DNA of 64,000 bases from JAFIFT01 sp020051095 (GCF_964199965.1 NZ_CAXMZT010000004.1:62001-126000), one strand, 5' to 3'; positions 17,280-26,975 are shown, counted from the first letter of the stretch. The notes: generated from the sequence alone by a model not told the origin. Numbers and translations: made by a program.

Positions 17280-19814
17280 ATGTCTCCATTATATGACCTG
17301 TTATCAACCGACGCGACGATTGTCACACCTAACCAACGACTTGCCCAAATTCTCATTCAACAATGGAGTAACCAGCAACATAATACAGTCACCCAATATC
17401 CACACTGCTATGCCTATACTATTTGGCTACGTCATTCATTTAATCAAGTCATTGCAAAGACCCCTGCTTCGTCTCATCCAATTTTAATTGATAACTTATC
17501 GGCTGTTCGCCTCTGGCATAAACTGATGATCGAACAGGGGCATACGAATAGCAGTATCACCTTGGCAGAAAATCTCTATCAAGCTTGGTGTCAATGCCAA
17601 GCCTATCGATGCACCATTGATTTCGATCAATTCAATTACAATCACCAAACACTCTGGTTTGCAAAGCTGGCCAAACAATTTGAAGCCTATCTGAAAGGAG
17701 CCAATCTGATCGTTGAATCGCAGCTAGCCGATTTTCTCTGCCATCACGCCAATGTGTTTGCTAAAAAGCATTTGATTTTTGCCTGCTTTGATCAACTGAC
17801 TCCACAACAGTTATATTTGTTTGATTGCTTGACGAAACAAGGTATACAAATAGACCAACGTGATGTTGACCGCAAACCAGCTGTCAAATTAGGTAAGGTA
17901 ACCTTAGCGGATACTAACCAGGAAAACCAAGCCTGGATCGATTGGCTGGTCAACCAACACCAATCGGGCAAGCAATCCATTGCTGTGATACTTCCCAACT
18001 TGCAAGAGTGTGCAAAAGACATCCAAAGGCTGCTTCGATATCATTTTAAACCTGAACAATTTAATATTTCGATGGGACAATCACTGCTGGATTTCCCCCT
18101 GATAAGCCAAGCTTTAGTGTTATTAAAGCCAGCAACCCGAACATTTTCTAGTCTTGATATCCGCATCTTCTTAACATCGCCGTTTATAAAGGGTAGTCAG
18201 AGCGAATGGTTAAACCGGGCATTGCTTTTAGAAACGAATCGCCAACTCAAACAAACGGTCATAGCGAAAGAAATATGGAACACACTTATCGAAAAACACT
18301 GCCCAAGCCTTCATCAACTTTTTCAGGGCCTTCCCTCCTATCCTGAAAAAGCGTTACCCAGTGAATGGGCGAACCACTTTCATCAACGATTAAACCATTT
18401 TGGCTTTCCTGGGGATTATGGGCTCACGTCAACGCTTTATCAATGTTATGAAAAATGGCTGGGTGTTTTAACTGACTATGCCCAATTTGATCGCATCGAA
18501 TCCGCTCTCAACGTGAATGAGGCCATCGAACTTCTGCAAATGCACTTAACAAGGACCATCTTTCAACCACAATCGGCCATGTCGACCATCCAAATCCTGG
18601 GGATGTTGGAGGCAGCCGGTTGTGAATTTGATGCCTTGTGGATGGCAGGACTGACGGATTTAACTCTGCCTGCCACCGGTCAACTAACCCCTTTTATTCC
18701 CATCCCCCTTCAACAAAAATTGGGGATGCCTTATGCCTCTCAAGCAAAAGAATATGATATCGCCCAAAAACGACTAAACCGCTTTCACCATAGTTGTGAG
18801 GAGTTTGTCGTTAGCTTCGCCCATTTAAGTGATGACCGACCCAACATGCCCAGTCCATTAATAAGCCCCTATCCTGAGCTGGAAATTCAATTGTCCTCAC
18901 AGAAAAACAAGCATCCACTCAATTGGCAAACCTATACGGATCCTCAAACAATACCACTGCAAGAAGGCGAAAGTATCCGCGGCGGTTCTCGTATCCTAGC
19001 GAATCAAGCACAATGCCCTTTTAAAGCGTTTGCTGCCCACCGATTAGGGATTCAAGACAGTGAAAAAGCCATTGATGGGCTTGATAATCGTGAAAAGGGA
19101 ACCTTAATACATCTAATTTTACAAACAATATGGCAGAAAATAGAAAGCCAAAATACGTTGAATACGATGAATCGAGAAACCCTGGTGCAATTGATTAACG
19201 AAACTATCAATCGTTGTGTATCCCAAGTATTTAACCAACCCCAAACTGACTTTGAAAAATCAGTCATCGCCTTAGAAAGACATAAGTTAAGCAAATTAAT
19301 CTTAAGCGTACTTGAAGAAGATAAAAAAAGACCCCCTTTTCATCTTACTGCCGTTGAGCAAACCTGCCAGTATGACTTTGAACAGTTTTCCATCAAGCTA
19401 AAATTTGACCGACTCGATACCACGTTAGAAGATGGCAGCAAATGGATAATTGATTATAAATCAACGATTCCAAGTGGTACACCCTGGCTAGATGACAGGC
19501 CAGATGATTCACAATTGCTATTATATGCCCTACTCGATGAAGATATCCGCACGATCAGTTATATGCAAGTGCAGACAGGCGATGTTAAGCATCGGGGTTT
19601 TGCCGAACACCCACCGCCTATCCATGGTATCTCTGCTGCCAAAAAGAAGACTTGGGCAGATTATCGACTACAATGGAAAAGCGTGGTAAACGAACTTGCC
19701 AATGAATTTTCTCATGGGGTTGTTCGCCCGCACCCCAAAAAAAATACAATCTGCCTCACCTGCCCTTATGGCCAATTATGCCGCTATCCTTTACAAACAG
19801 AGGATAGTGAATGA
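17280..19814 (+). CDS. RecB/AddB-like PD-(D/E)XK nuclease, putative DNA repair protein
   Basis: This 844 aa protein resembles the 'probable DNA repair protein' family related to AddB. A long helicase-like N-terminal part without a clear Walker A motif is followed by a C-terminal RecB-type nuclease. The nuclease core shows GTLIHLILQTIW (the His), an Asp-bearing KLKFDRLDT strand and WIIDYKST (DxK-type catalytic core). Four cysteines, C579 (QCPFKAFAAHR) and C825, C828, C834 (CLTCPYGQLC), fit the AddB-style iron-sulfur staple. It probably processes double-strand ends. It overlaps the next gene by 4 bp. Confidence 0.82.
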   Translation: MSPLYDLLSTDATIVTPNQRLAQILIQQWSNQQHNTVTQYPHCYAYTIWLRHSFNQVIAKTPASSHPILIDNLSAVRLWHKLMIEQGHTNSSITLAENLYQAWCQCQAYRCTIDFDQFNYNHQTLWFAKLAKQFEAYLKGANLIVESQLADFLCHHANVFAKKHLIFACFDQLTPQQLYLFDCLTKQGIQIDQRDVDRKPAVKLGKVTLADTNQENQAWIDWLVNQHQSGKQSIAVILPNLQECAKDIQRLLRYHFKPEQFNISMGQSLLDFPLISQALVLLKPATRTFSSLDIRIFLTSPFIKGSQSEWLNRALLLETNRQLKQTVIAKEIWNTLIEKHCPSLHQLFQGLPSYPEKALPSEWANHFHQRLNHFGFPGDYGLTSTLYQCYEKWLGVLTDYAQFDRIESALNVNEAIELLQMHLTRTIFQPQSAMSTIQILGMLEAAGCEFDALWMAGLTDLTLPATGQLTPFIPIPLQQKLGMPYASQAKEYDIAQKRLNRFHHSCEEFVVSFAHLSDDRPNMPSPLISPYPELEIQLSSQKNKHPLNWQTYTDPQTIPLQEGESIRGGSRILANQAQCPFKAFAAHRLGIQDSEKAIDGLDNREKGTLIHLILQTIWQKIESQNTLNTMNRETLVQLINETINRCVSQVFNQPQTDFEKSVIALERHKLSKLILSVLEEDKKRPPFHLTAVEQTCQYDFEQFSIKLKFDRLDTTLEDGSKWIIDYKSTIPSGTPWLDDRPDDSQLLLYALLDEDIRTISYMQVQTGDVKHRGFAEHPPPIHGISAAKKKTWADYRLQWKSVVNELANEFSHGVVRPHPKKNTICLTCPYGQLCRYPLQTEDSE

Positions 19815-20671
19815 AACATTTGCTCATAGGCTATGGTTATACGGCCTCTTATTTATTAGAGCAGTTAATTGCGCAAGGTGAGACCGTCGAGGCTTATTCG
19901 AGAACCCCAAAACCCATTCCAGCAATGTCTGCGCAGCTAATAGTTGGTGATGTCATAAACCAAGGCATTGGCCAGCAAGCAGATCCTTTCTTTCTATACT
20001 ATTTTATTTCGCCTCCCAATCAGGGTACCGACGATGCGTATTTACGACAATTTTTGCAACGAACGGATTTAACACGCTGCCAAGGAATTATTTATATCAG
20101 CTCGAGTGCCGTGTATGGGGATCATCACGGTGAAAGGGTGGATGAAACCAGTGACTGCTATATTACAACGGATCGGCAAAAAAGACGGTTAGATGCTGAA
20201 ATGCAGGTGTTAGCCATCAGCCAACAGCGGAATATACCCGCGTTGATATTGCGTTGTGCAGGCATTTATGGACAAAATCGCCTTCCTATTGAGGCGGCGC
20301 GGATACAAAAGCCAATCATCCTCTCAAGCCAAGCTCCTCTAACCAACTTAATATACGTTGCAGACTTAGCTTATATCATAAACACGTTGGTTAAAGAGAG
20401 AGTTTCAGGCATTTTTAACGTTGCCGATGGGAAACCACGACCAATGGGGTACCTACAACAAACGATAGCACAGCAACTAAACTATCCAGCTCCTCATGAG
20501 CTGCCATACTCCCAACTGCTCGAACAAGCCACGGAAATGAAGCGATTTTTTATGGAAAGCAGCAAACAGTTAGATGTTAGAAAACTACTTGCTGTCCTGC
20601 CAAAAGACTTCCAGTTCACCCAAATGACGGATGTCATCCACCAATGTTTCCCAAATCAAGGAGATAACTAA
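19811..20671 (+). CDS. NAD(P)-dependent SDR-family epimerase, YeeZ-like
   Basis: The 286 aa extended short-chain dehydrogenase/reductase fold begins with a nucleotide-binding motif at the N-terminus (LLIGYGYTASYLLEQL). It carries a conserved IIYISSSAVYGDHHGE segment that supplies the Ser and Tyr of the family. The Lys of the usual YxxxK is replaced in this subfamily, so the activity is unknown. It overlaps the nuclease gene by 4 bp and the next epimerase by 1 bp, so the genes are probably one operon. Confidence 0.78.
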   Translation: MKHLLIGYGYTASYLLEQLIAQGETVEAYSRTPKPIPAMSAQLIVGDVINQGIGQQADPFFLYYFISPPNQGTDDAYLRQFLQRTDLTRCQGIIYISSSAVYGDHHGERVDETSDCYITTDRQKRRLDAEMQVLAISQQRNIPALILRCAGIYGQNRLPIEAARIQKPIILSSQAPLTNLIYVADLAYIINTLVKERVSGIFNVADGKPRPMGYLQQTIAQQLNYPAPHELPYSQLLEQATEMKRFFMESSKQLDVRKLLAVLPKDFQFTQMTDVIHQCFPNQGDN

Positions 20672-21594
20672 TGCATATCCTCATCGCAGGGGCATCCGGT
20701 TTCATTGGCCGCCATCTTATTAATCACTGGTCAAGCAAGCATCAAATATCGGTATTAGGGCGTAATAAGGCAACTTTACATCGTCTTTTTCCGGATAAAA
20801 TCGCATGCTATCATTGGGATGAGCTTGAAAAAATCAACCCCCATGATTTGCAGGTAGTCATTAATCTATGTGGTTATAATATTGGTAAAAGGCGTTGGTC
20901 TGAAGCCGTCAAACAGTTAATCATCGATTCTCGCGTTGAAACGACGACATCCTTAATTAATTGGTTATCACATCACCAAGCAACGCCACACTTTTATTGC
21001 GCCAATGCCATTGGATTATATGGCCTACAAGATCAACCATCTGATACAACTAAAGACGAAGAAACCCTCGTTGAAACAAATAATCCATCTGACTTTCTTA
21101 GCCAAGTGAGCATTTTATGGAAGCAAGCGGCTGAAAAGGCATTGGAACATGATATCCCACTGACAATCACCTGCTTTGGTGTCGTTTTAGGCAAGGGAGA
21201 AGGCGTGCTTAAAAAAATTGCGCCTTCTTTTAAGTTTGGCCTCGGTAGCATCATGGGCACCGGCGAGCAAATGCTCTCTTGGGTTCATATCGATGATATT
21301 GTTAAAGGCTATGATTTTTTAATCGAAAATCCAAAAATCACAGGCATCATCAACCTTTGTTCTCCAAATCCTGTGCCTCAAAAAACGTTTGCCCAAACTC
21401 TAGCCAAAGCCATGAAACGCCCTTTGCTACTAAAAACGCCTGAATTTGTCATTCGAATGCTCTTTGGCGAAATGGGAGAATGCCTGATTATCCATGGCCA
21501 ACGTGTGATCCCTAAACGATTACTTGCCTTAGATTTTGTGTTTGTTTATCCAACCATTGAAGAAGCCTTAACCGCTGAGTTTCAGCCATCATGA
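20671..21594 (+). CDS. TIGR01777-family SDR epimerase, YfcH-like
   Basis: The 307 aa protein has an N-terminal Rossmann motif (ILIAGASGFIGRHL) and the signature segment YNIGKRRWSEAVKQLIIDSRV of the YfcH/TIGR01777 family. It also has a HIDDIVKGYDFLIE segment and the C-terminal DUF1731 domain (KRLLALDFVFVYPTIEEAL). The substrate is unknown for the family; cell-division or plastid-related roles are proposed for homologues. It shares a 1-bp overlap (TAATG) with the gene before and a 4-bp overlap with birA after. Confidence 0.88.
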   Translation: MHILIAGASGFIGRHLINHWSSKHQISVLGRNKATLHRLFPDKIACYHWDELEKINPHDLQVVINLCGYNIGKRRWSEAVKQLIIDSRVETTTSLINWLSHHQATPHFYCANAIGLYGLQDQPSDTTKDEETLVETNNPSDFLSQVSILWKQAAEKALEHDIPLTITCFGVVLGKGEGVLKKIAPSFKFGLGSIMGTGEQMLSWVHIDDIVKGYDFLIENPKITGIINLCSPNPVPQKTFAQTLAKAMKRPLLLKTPEFVIRMLFGEMGECLIIHGQRVIPKRLLALDFVFVYPTIEEALTAEFQPS

Positions 21595-22565
21595 CTTATC
21601 CATCACCTTATCAACTGTTAAATTATTTAAGTCATGATTGTTGGGTATCGGGTCCAAATTTGGCTGATAAAATGGGGCTATCTCGGACCGCCATCTGGAA
21701 ACAAGTTAAAAAACTACAATCTAATGGTGTCGCGATTGAGAACAGTCATCACGGCTACCGCCTAAGCGACTCGTTAATCTTGCTTAATCAAAGTTCGATT
21801 GATAGTGGCATTGATGCCGAGTGGCATGAACAAGGCATTGAGTTGTTAGTATTACCAACGATAGACTCGACCAACACCTATGTCAAACGCCATGTCAAAA
21901 CTAAACCTTGGACTGTCTGCGTCAGTGAACAACAAACAGCTGGGCGAGGACGGCTGGGACGTTCTTGGGCTTCACCCTTTGGTGAAAATATGTATTTAAG
22001 CATCGCCTGGCGAACCACCGTAAGCCTAGCAAAATTGTCTGGGTTAAGCCTAGCTGCTAGTTTGGCCTTGCGCAATGCACTGCGCCCATGGATAGATAAT
22101 TTAAAAGTAAAGTGGCCAAATGATCTGTTTTGGCAAGGAAAAAAGGTTGCGGGGTGTTTAGTTGAGGTCACCGCTGAAAGCCACGGTAACAGCTTAATTG
22201 TTGTTGGTTTGGGTTTAAACATTAATACACAAACTCGTGATCGCCCCTTAAGTCATCTCCCCCACTGTTCCCTCCGTGATATTGTCAAACGCTCGGTCAA
22301 TCGGAATGAGATAATCGTTGCCACAATCAATCACTGCCTGCATGCATTTAAACAATTTGAGTTTCAGGGTTTAACGCCGTTACAAAATACATGGAAAGAA
22401 GCTGATTATCTCTATAACCAGCCCATTACGATTTACCAATCCCAAAAGCAAATACAAGGCATTGCCAAAGGCATCAATGACCTGGGGCATTTGCTGGTTG
22501 AACAGGAAAATGGATTGATTGAAGAAATCAGTAGCGGCGACGCGACGTTAAATCACCCTTCATAA
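21591..22565 (+). CDS. birA: Biotin-protein ligase / biotin operon repressor BirA
   Basis: BirA activates biotin to biotinyl-AMP, attaches it to the AccB lysine, and in its dimeric form can repress the biotin operon. The 324 aa protein has an N-terminal winged helix (about 1-62, LADKMGLSRTAIWKQVKKLQ), so it is the bifunctional type. The central catalytic domain has the biotinyl-AMP loop GRGRLGRSW and the KWPNDLFWQGKKVAGCLVE segment, and there is a C-terminal SH3-like domain. It is the last gene of the probable 16626-22565 operon. accA, in the same pathway, is at 1579. Confidence 0.94.
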   Translation: MTYPSPYQLLNYLSHDCWVSGPNLADKMGLSRTAIWKQVKKLQSNGVAIENSHHGYRLSDSLILLNQSSIDSGIDAEWHEQGIELLVLPTIDSTNTYVKRHVKTKPWTVCVSEQQTAGRGRLGRSWASPFGENMYLSIAWRTTVSLAKLSGLSLAASLALRNALRPWIDNLKVKWPNDLFWQGKKVAGCLVEVTAESHGNSLIVVGLGLNINTQTRDRPLSHLPHCSLRDIVKRSVNRNEIIVATINHCLHAFKQFEFQGLTPLQNTWKEADYLYNQPITIYQSQKQIQGIAKGINDLGHLLVEQENGLIEEISSGDATLNHPS

Positions 22566-22608
22566 AAAAAAACAGCTTCAGGACGTCTAAATAACTTTCT
22601 TCATTGTT

Positions 22609-22713
22609 CCCCTCTCCCCGGAAACAGGGAGAGAGTGCCCAAAGGGTGGGAGAGGGGTTTTTGAAATGAAATTATATCCTGATGTGTGGCACCGAGTGCC
22701 TAAAATGCTTACG
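22609..22713. repeat. Family C repeat, copy 2
   Basis: A more diverged copy: CCCTCTCCCC-GGAAAC-GGGAGAG hairpin, then GTGCCCAAAGGGTGGGAGAGG and a tail ending TAAAATGCTTACG. The orientation is the same as in the other copies. It fills the gap after birA and runs into the minus-strand terminator at 22713-22736. Confidence 0.75.
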
Positions 22714-22736
22714 AAAAAGCCCGAATTAACGGGCTT
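22713..22736 (-). terminator. Rho-independent terminator downstream of csrA
   Basis: The stem AAGCCCG/CGGGCTT has a 6-nt loop, and on the minus strand it is followed by TTTTTC. It lies about 147 nt past the csrA stop codon, so the csrA transcript would have a long 3' untranslated region. Confidence 0.65.
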
Positions 22737-22882
22737 AGTAGGATGACTTAGGCCTTTTCCAATTCGGCCATATGTATAATAGCTTAGCGCAATTGTCTCA
22801 GGCTTTTTAAAAGTTAATTACTAGCGACAATGCGGTAATGAACTCATATCAAAGCGATTAATTGACACGATTGGATGTGTTA

Positions 22883-23080
22883 TTAGTCACTGCTCTCGTC
22901 AGCAGGTGCACCTTCTTTCTCTTGTTGAATACGAAGGTAAATCTCTTCACGATGAACTGAGACATCTTTAGGGGCGTTAATACCCAAACGAACTTGGTTC
23001 CCTTTGACACCTAATACGGTGATATTTACGTCGTCGCCAATAATCAAGGTTTCGCCAATTCGCCGAGTCAGAATTAACAT
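22883..23080 (-). CDS. csrA: Carbon storage regulator CsrA
   Basis: CsrA binds GGA motifs in mRNA leaders and controls the switch between growth and transmissive phases in Legionellales. The start is ATG 23080 (MLILTRRIGETLIIGDDVNI), preceded by GGAG at 8-nt spacing. The frame runs on upstream to 23131 but lacks homology there. The 65 aa dimer-forming fold shows strand 1 (LTRRIGE), the GNQVRLGINAPKDVSVHREEIY core and a charged tail. It has its own promoter region, 23081-23220. Confidence 0.96.
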   Translation of the reverse strand: MLILTRRIGETLIIGDDVNITVLGVKGNQVRLGINAPKDVSVHREEIYLRIQQEKEGAPADESSD

Positions 23081-23220
23081 ATCAATTTCTCCATTACATA
23101 CTTGCCACCATTCTTCCGTAACGGATCCCATGGCGATAAGATATAGCTCAACTTGTATAATATTATAACATAATTATCGTTATTCAGGGTTTATTTTACA
23201 CAATAAACCTTAAGGAAATA

Positions 23221-24294
23221 TTAAGGGGAATTTAAAATCATTTCTTCTTCTTTCAGTGTATCCTTTTTACCACCTTCAAAATACAACACTAAAACCACAA
23301 TGGGCATATAAGCAATGCTCATAGCCAAAAGGGGATTTATCATACCAAAGGACACAGCATAAGCCCAGGGAAATAACCAAACTAGATTAATAGCAGTTAC
23401 GCCAAGGGTAACGGGAATATGGCTTTTATAATGTCGGCTTGCATGTTGATAGGCATGAGAACGATGTGCCTTAAAAACATCTTCTTTTAAGTAGAAACGT
23501 CTCAGTAACGTCATTGTGGCATCCGTGATGAAATTTGCGAGCAAAATGATACACACAATAAATGATACCCAAGATATCGTCGCTAGATAGAGGCTAACCA
23601 TCGCAATAAAGGCCCCTAAAAAACTGGATCCAACATCGCCCATAAACAGTTTTGCTTTTGGAAAATTCCATACGAAAAAACCAATCAACAAGGGGCAAAG
23701 CATCCACGTTAGTTCAGCCAAGGGGAAAAATAGGCGATCATGATAAAAAAAGGTAATACTTAACAGAAAAAATAAGGCTTCTGCTGCAGCAATACCATCA
23801 ATTCCGTCCATAAAATTATATAAGTTGGTCATCCAAATCAAAAACAAATAACTAAAGCCTACAAACAATAAATAGCCTGCTTTTTCATTGACGAAATGAG
23901 GCATCAGGCTTCCTAACAGTGGTCCGACTAACAACCAATATAAAAAAATGGAAAACACGATAATCTGGCAGGTTAATCTGAATTTCGCAGATAGCTGATA
24001 GCGATCATCCACAAAGCCGAGTGCTGCTATGAGCAAAGCGGAGATAAACATATAGCCATTACCTGGGTTGCTATATGCATGATTCATCATTTGCCAAAGT
24101 AGGATCCCAGCCCAAATCGCAACAATAAGGACGACAAAAACTATCCCACCACCTCTTGGTGTTGGTAGCGCATGGGAACTTCGATCATTGGGCACATCCA
24201 ATAACCCTTTTTGAAAGGCGTGGCGGCGGAAAATTCCCGTGCACAAAAAACTTAAACCAAAAAGTAAGGCAACGGTAACGGCATGAACAATCAT
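23221..24294 (-). CDS. WecA/MraY-superfamily undecaprenyl-phosphate glycosyl-1-phosphate transferase
   Basis: The enzyme transfers a sugar-1-phosphate from a UDP-sugar to undecaprenyl phosphate, starting O-antigen, capsule or teichoic-type polysaccharide synthesis at the inner membrane. The 357 aa protein has about ten membrane segments, an N-terminal DVPNDRSSHALPTPRGGG loop, the NFMDGIDGIAA Asp motif, MGDVGSSFLGAF, and the His motif KAHRSHAYQH. WecA and WbpL types cannot be separated here. It overlaps add by 1 bp, an unusual pairing. Confidence 0.87.
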   Translation of the reverse strand: MIVHAVTVALLFGLSFLCTGIFRRHAFQKGLLDVPNDRSSHALPTPRGGGIVFVVLIVAIWAGILLWQMMNHAYSNPGNGYMFISALLIAALGFVDDRYQLSAKFRLTCQIIVFSIFLYWLLVGPLLGSLMPHFVNEKAGYLLFVGFSYLFLIWMTNLYNFMDGIDGIAAAEALFFLLSITFFYHDRLFFPLAELTWMLCPLLIGFFVWNFPKAKLFMGDVGSSFLGAFIAMVSLYLATISWVSFIVCIILLANFITDATMTLLRRFYLKEDVFKAHRSHAYQHASRHYKSHIPVTLGVTAINLVWLFPWAYAVSFGMINPLLAMSIAYMPIVVLVLYFEGGKKDTLKEEEMILNSP

Positions 24295-25271
24295 TAGGCT
24301 GAAACTCTCGCAATCAATCGCTTCTTGGTTTCTTGATCGGCAAAAGAATCAACAATCGCCATTTTGGTAATTTCATTCATTTGTGCATCCGTAAAACTAT
24401 AGGCGTTTTGAACTTTCTCATATTCACCGGCCAACGTGCAATCCATGAAAGGTGGATCATCCGAGTTAATGCTGACTTTGATACCCATTTCTAATAATTT
24501 CGGTAATGGATGTTTTGTCATATCCGGATATAAACCTAAGAAAATGTTACTTGTTGGGCATACCTCTAAGGCAATATCTTTATCTCGCACACGCTTAAGT
24601 GTGTCCATTGATTCGATACCCCGTACACCATGGCCAATTCGTTTAATTGGCAGTGTATCCATCGCCTGTTCCATGCTTTCGGGTCCTGCAAATTCTCCCG
24701 CATGAACTGTGCAGGATAAGCCACCATCATTGGCAATCTGGTAGGCACGTTTGAACAAGGGTGCAGGATAGCCAGCTTCATCCCCCCCTAAACCAAATCC
24801 AACAACACAAGGAACACTATTGGTATGAATTGTTTTGGCAATTGCTTCAGCAGCCTCAGCACCGTAATGGCGAACAGCCGTCACAATGATTCGGCCCGAA
24901 ATCTCATGCTTTTCTTCCGCATCATCAACCGCTTGTTGAATTGCTTGTAAATGTTCTATGGATGGGATACCACTCGATTTTTCAGCATGGTCTGGTGAAT
25001 ACATCATCTCAATATAAATGGCCCCTTTCTCCGCATTGCGCTTTAAATAATCAAAGGTAATATCATAATAATCTTGAGGATATTTGATTAAATCCGCCAA
25101 CTGATCATACACCGATAGGAAATGAATAAAATTATCAGAAGGATAGGTTTTACCATCCGGTGAAATTAATTTTTCAGGAATAGACAATTGATTACGTTTG
25201 GCTAGCTTCCTCGCTAAATCTGGCGCAACTGATCCTTCCAAATGAACATGTAGTTCGACTTTTTTTAACAT
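24294..25271 (-). CDS. add: Adenosine deaminase
   Basis: Add converts adenosine and deoxyadenosine to inosine in purine salvage. The 325 aa TIM-barrel amidohydrolase shows the metal-binding HVHLEGS at 8-14, the HAGEFAGPESM His (CTVHAGE), the catalytic GHGVRGIES and the zinc-binding SINSDDPPF. Length is within the family range. It is upstream of the glycosyl-transferase gene in the same direction. Confidence 0.92.
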   Translation of the reverse strand: MLKKVELHVHLEGSVAPDLARKLAKRNQLSIPEKLISPDGKTYPSDNFIHFLSVYDQLADLIKYPQDYYDITFDYLKRNAEKGAIYIEMMYSPDHAEKSSGIPSIEHLQAIQQAVDDAEEKHEISGRIIVTAVRHYGAEAAEAIAKTIHTNSVPCVVGFGLGGDEAGYPAPLFKRAYQIANDGGLSCTVHAGEFAGPESMEQAMDTLPIKRIGHGVRGIESMDTLKRVRDKDIALEVCPTSNIFLGLYPDMTKHPLPKLLEMGIKVSINSDDPPFMDCTLAGEYEKVQNAYSFTDAQMNEITKMAIVDSFADQETKKRLIARVSA

Positions 25272-25368
25272 ATAACATTCCCAAACTGAAAATTGGCTTT
25301 ATGGTAGCGGAAAAGAATTTAAAATGCGAGTCAGAAATAGGAAATGTCGTTAGTATGGGACAAAAATT

Positions 25369-25424
25369 CGGGCACGGGCACGGGCACGGGCACGGGCACG
25401 GGCACGGGCACGGGCACGGGCACG
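25369..25424. repeat. CGGGCA hexanucleotide tandem repeat (9.3 copies)
   Basis: 56 bp of uninterrupted CGGGCA units between glpK and add. Length-variable number tandem repeats of this sort change by slippage. In one frame on the plus strand it would encode alternating His and Gly, and on the minus strand Cys-Pro, but neither frame has other signs of coding. The block is much more GC-rich than its surroundings. Confidence 0.9.
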
Positions 25425-25475
25425 TATTAGAGTTTTCCCCGTCCAAAGAGAAATGTCAAGCCGTGATGTTACTTG

Positions 25476-26954
25476 TTACAAATTAAGTGCCGCTAACCAT
25501 CCTTGGTATTCTCCATCCACTTCGGATTGTGCACGACTGGGTGACCATTGATGGGATGACTTCGCCTTTTTAGCGATAGCGTCAATCCCAGAAAATGCGC
25601 CAGCCCCAACACCCGCTAATAGCGCCGCCCCTTTGGCTGTCACCTCAATACCATTGGTGATTTCAACTTGACAACGACACTGGTCAGCTAAAAATTGTAA
25701 AAACCAATGATTGGCAGCCATGCCACCATCAACACGGCAGACATCTAAGGTTTTATTCATATCCGCTTGCATACAAGCCAATACATCTCGCGTTTGATAG
25801 GCCACGCCTTCCAGGGCTGCCCGAGCAATATGAGCGGGTGTCGTATCCAACGATAAGCCGACTAACTTGGCCCCGGAAGCATTATGCCAATGGGGGGCGC
25901 CTAGCCCTGTAAAACTCGAGACACAATAGACACCGCCATTGCTGGATACTTGCCTGGCCAAGATTTCACTTTGCTCCAAAGAATCCAACAAACCTAATTT
26001 ATCATGTAACCATTTAATGGTCGTACCTGCATGATAGATACTGCCTTCTAAGCCATAGCAGCGTTGGTTTTTAACTTCATATGCGACAGTTGAAATCAAG
26101 CCATGCTTTGACTGCACCGGCTTATCACCCGTATTCATTAGTAAGAACGCGCCTGTTCCAAACGTGGCTTTGGCCATGCCAGGTAAAAAGCAATATTGCC
26201 CAAATAGAGCAGCTTGTTGATCACCCATCACCCCGGTAATTGGAATTTCTTTACCCAGTATATCGGGCATGATATTGCCAAAATTGGCATCGCACGCTCT
26301 AATCTCCGGTAAAACGGACTGGGGAATTTGCCAGAAATCAAGTAAATCAGCATCCCAAACGCCCGTGTTAATATCCATCAACATCGTTCGTGAAGCATTG
26401 GTGATATCGGTTGCGTAGACCTCTCCCCCCGTTAACCGCCAAAGTAAAAATGCATCGATGGTGGCAATAGCTAGCCGCTGCTGCTCAATGAGCGTTCGCC
26501 ACTGTGGGTTATGCTTGAGTAACCATTCTATTTTACTGGCTGAAAAGTAAGGATCGATGCGCAAACCTGTTTTATCCGAAACCCAAGACTGATGATCTTC
26601 CAGCAACGCGTCACAAGTTTTTTGGGTTCGTCTATCTTGCCAGACGATTGCTGGCGATAAGACCTCACCAGTCAACTTATCCCAGGCTACGACCGTTTCT
26701 CGTTGATTGGTCAGGCCACAAGCAATAAAGTCATTGGCAGAATAATGATGGAGAACATCTTCCAAAGCTAGGAGTGTTGTTTGCCAGATTTGCTCCGCAT
26801 CCTGCTCCACCCATTCGTGCTTTGGAAAAAAAGACTTCATAGGGTACTGACTGTTATAAAGGCTCTGTCCTTTCAGATCAAAGACCATCACTCTTGAGCT
26901 ACTGGTTCCCTGGTCGATAGCTAGTAATAAATTAGACATGTCGAGTGCATTCAT
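25476..26954 (-). CDS. glpK: Glycerol kinase
   Basis: GlpK phosphorylates glycerol to sn-glycerol-3-phosphate. The 492 aa FGGY-family protein shows the N-terminal phosphate motif AIDQGTSSSRVMVFD, the family segment GVMGDQQAALFGQ and the C-terminal DGGMAANHWFLQFLADQ. The ATG at 26954 has no spacing from its AAGGG. The next ATG at 26939 (MSNLLLAIDQG) fits the homologous start better and may be the true one. A 14-bp palindrome (26962-26975) is immediately upstream. No glpF or glpD is seen nearby. Confidence 0.94.
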   Translation of the reverse strand: MNALDMSNLLLAIDQGTSSSRVMVFDLKGQSLYNSQYPMKSFFPKHEWVEQDAEQIWQTTLLALEDVLHHYSANDFIACGLTNQRETVVAWDKLTGEVLSPAIVWQDRRTQKTCDALLEDHQSWVSDKTGLRIDPYFSASKIEWLLKHNPQWRTLIEQQRLAIATIDAFLLWRLTGGEVYATDITNASRTMLMDINTGVWDADLLDFWQIPQSVLPEIRACDANFGNIMPDILGKEIPITGVMGDQQAALFGQYCFLPGMAKATFGTGAFLLMNTGDKPVQSKHGLISTVAYEVKNQRCYGLEGSIYHAGTTIKWLHDKLGLLDSLEQSEILARQVSSNGGVYCVSSFTGLGAPHWHNASGAKLVGLSLDTTPAHIARAALEGVAYQTRDVLACMQADMNKTLDVCRVDGGMAANHWFLQFLADQCRCQVEITNGIEVTAKGAALLAGVGAGAFSGIDAIAKKAKSSHQWSPSRAQSEVDGEYQGWLAALNL

Positions 26955-26961
26955 CCCTTAT

Positions 26962-26975
26962 GAATATCGATATTC
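26962..26975. promoter_or_regulatory. 14-bp palindrome in the glpK leader
   Basis: GAATATCGATATTC is a perfect palindrome 7 bp upstream of the first possible glpK start. A dimeric regulator or an mRNA hairpin at the ribosome site are both possible. The bound factor is unknown. Confidence 0.35.

Noticed and set aside
19811..22565. The two SDR genes as a nucleotide-sugar pathway with manC
   Set aside because: Their families (YeeZ-like, TIGR01777) have no known sugar substrates and they are co-transcribed with a nuclease and birA instead.
25301..25486. Plus-strand frame with a His-Gly repeat (61 codons) and the minus-strand Cys-Pro frame over the same block
   Set aside because: Both are by-products of the CGGGCA tandem repeat, which is open in several frames by composition; no start signal or conserved flanking protein.
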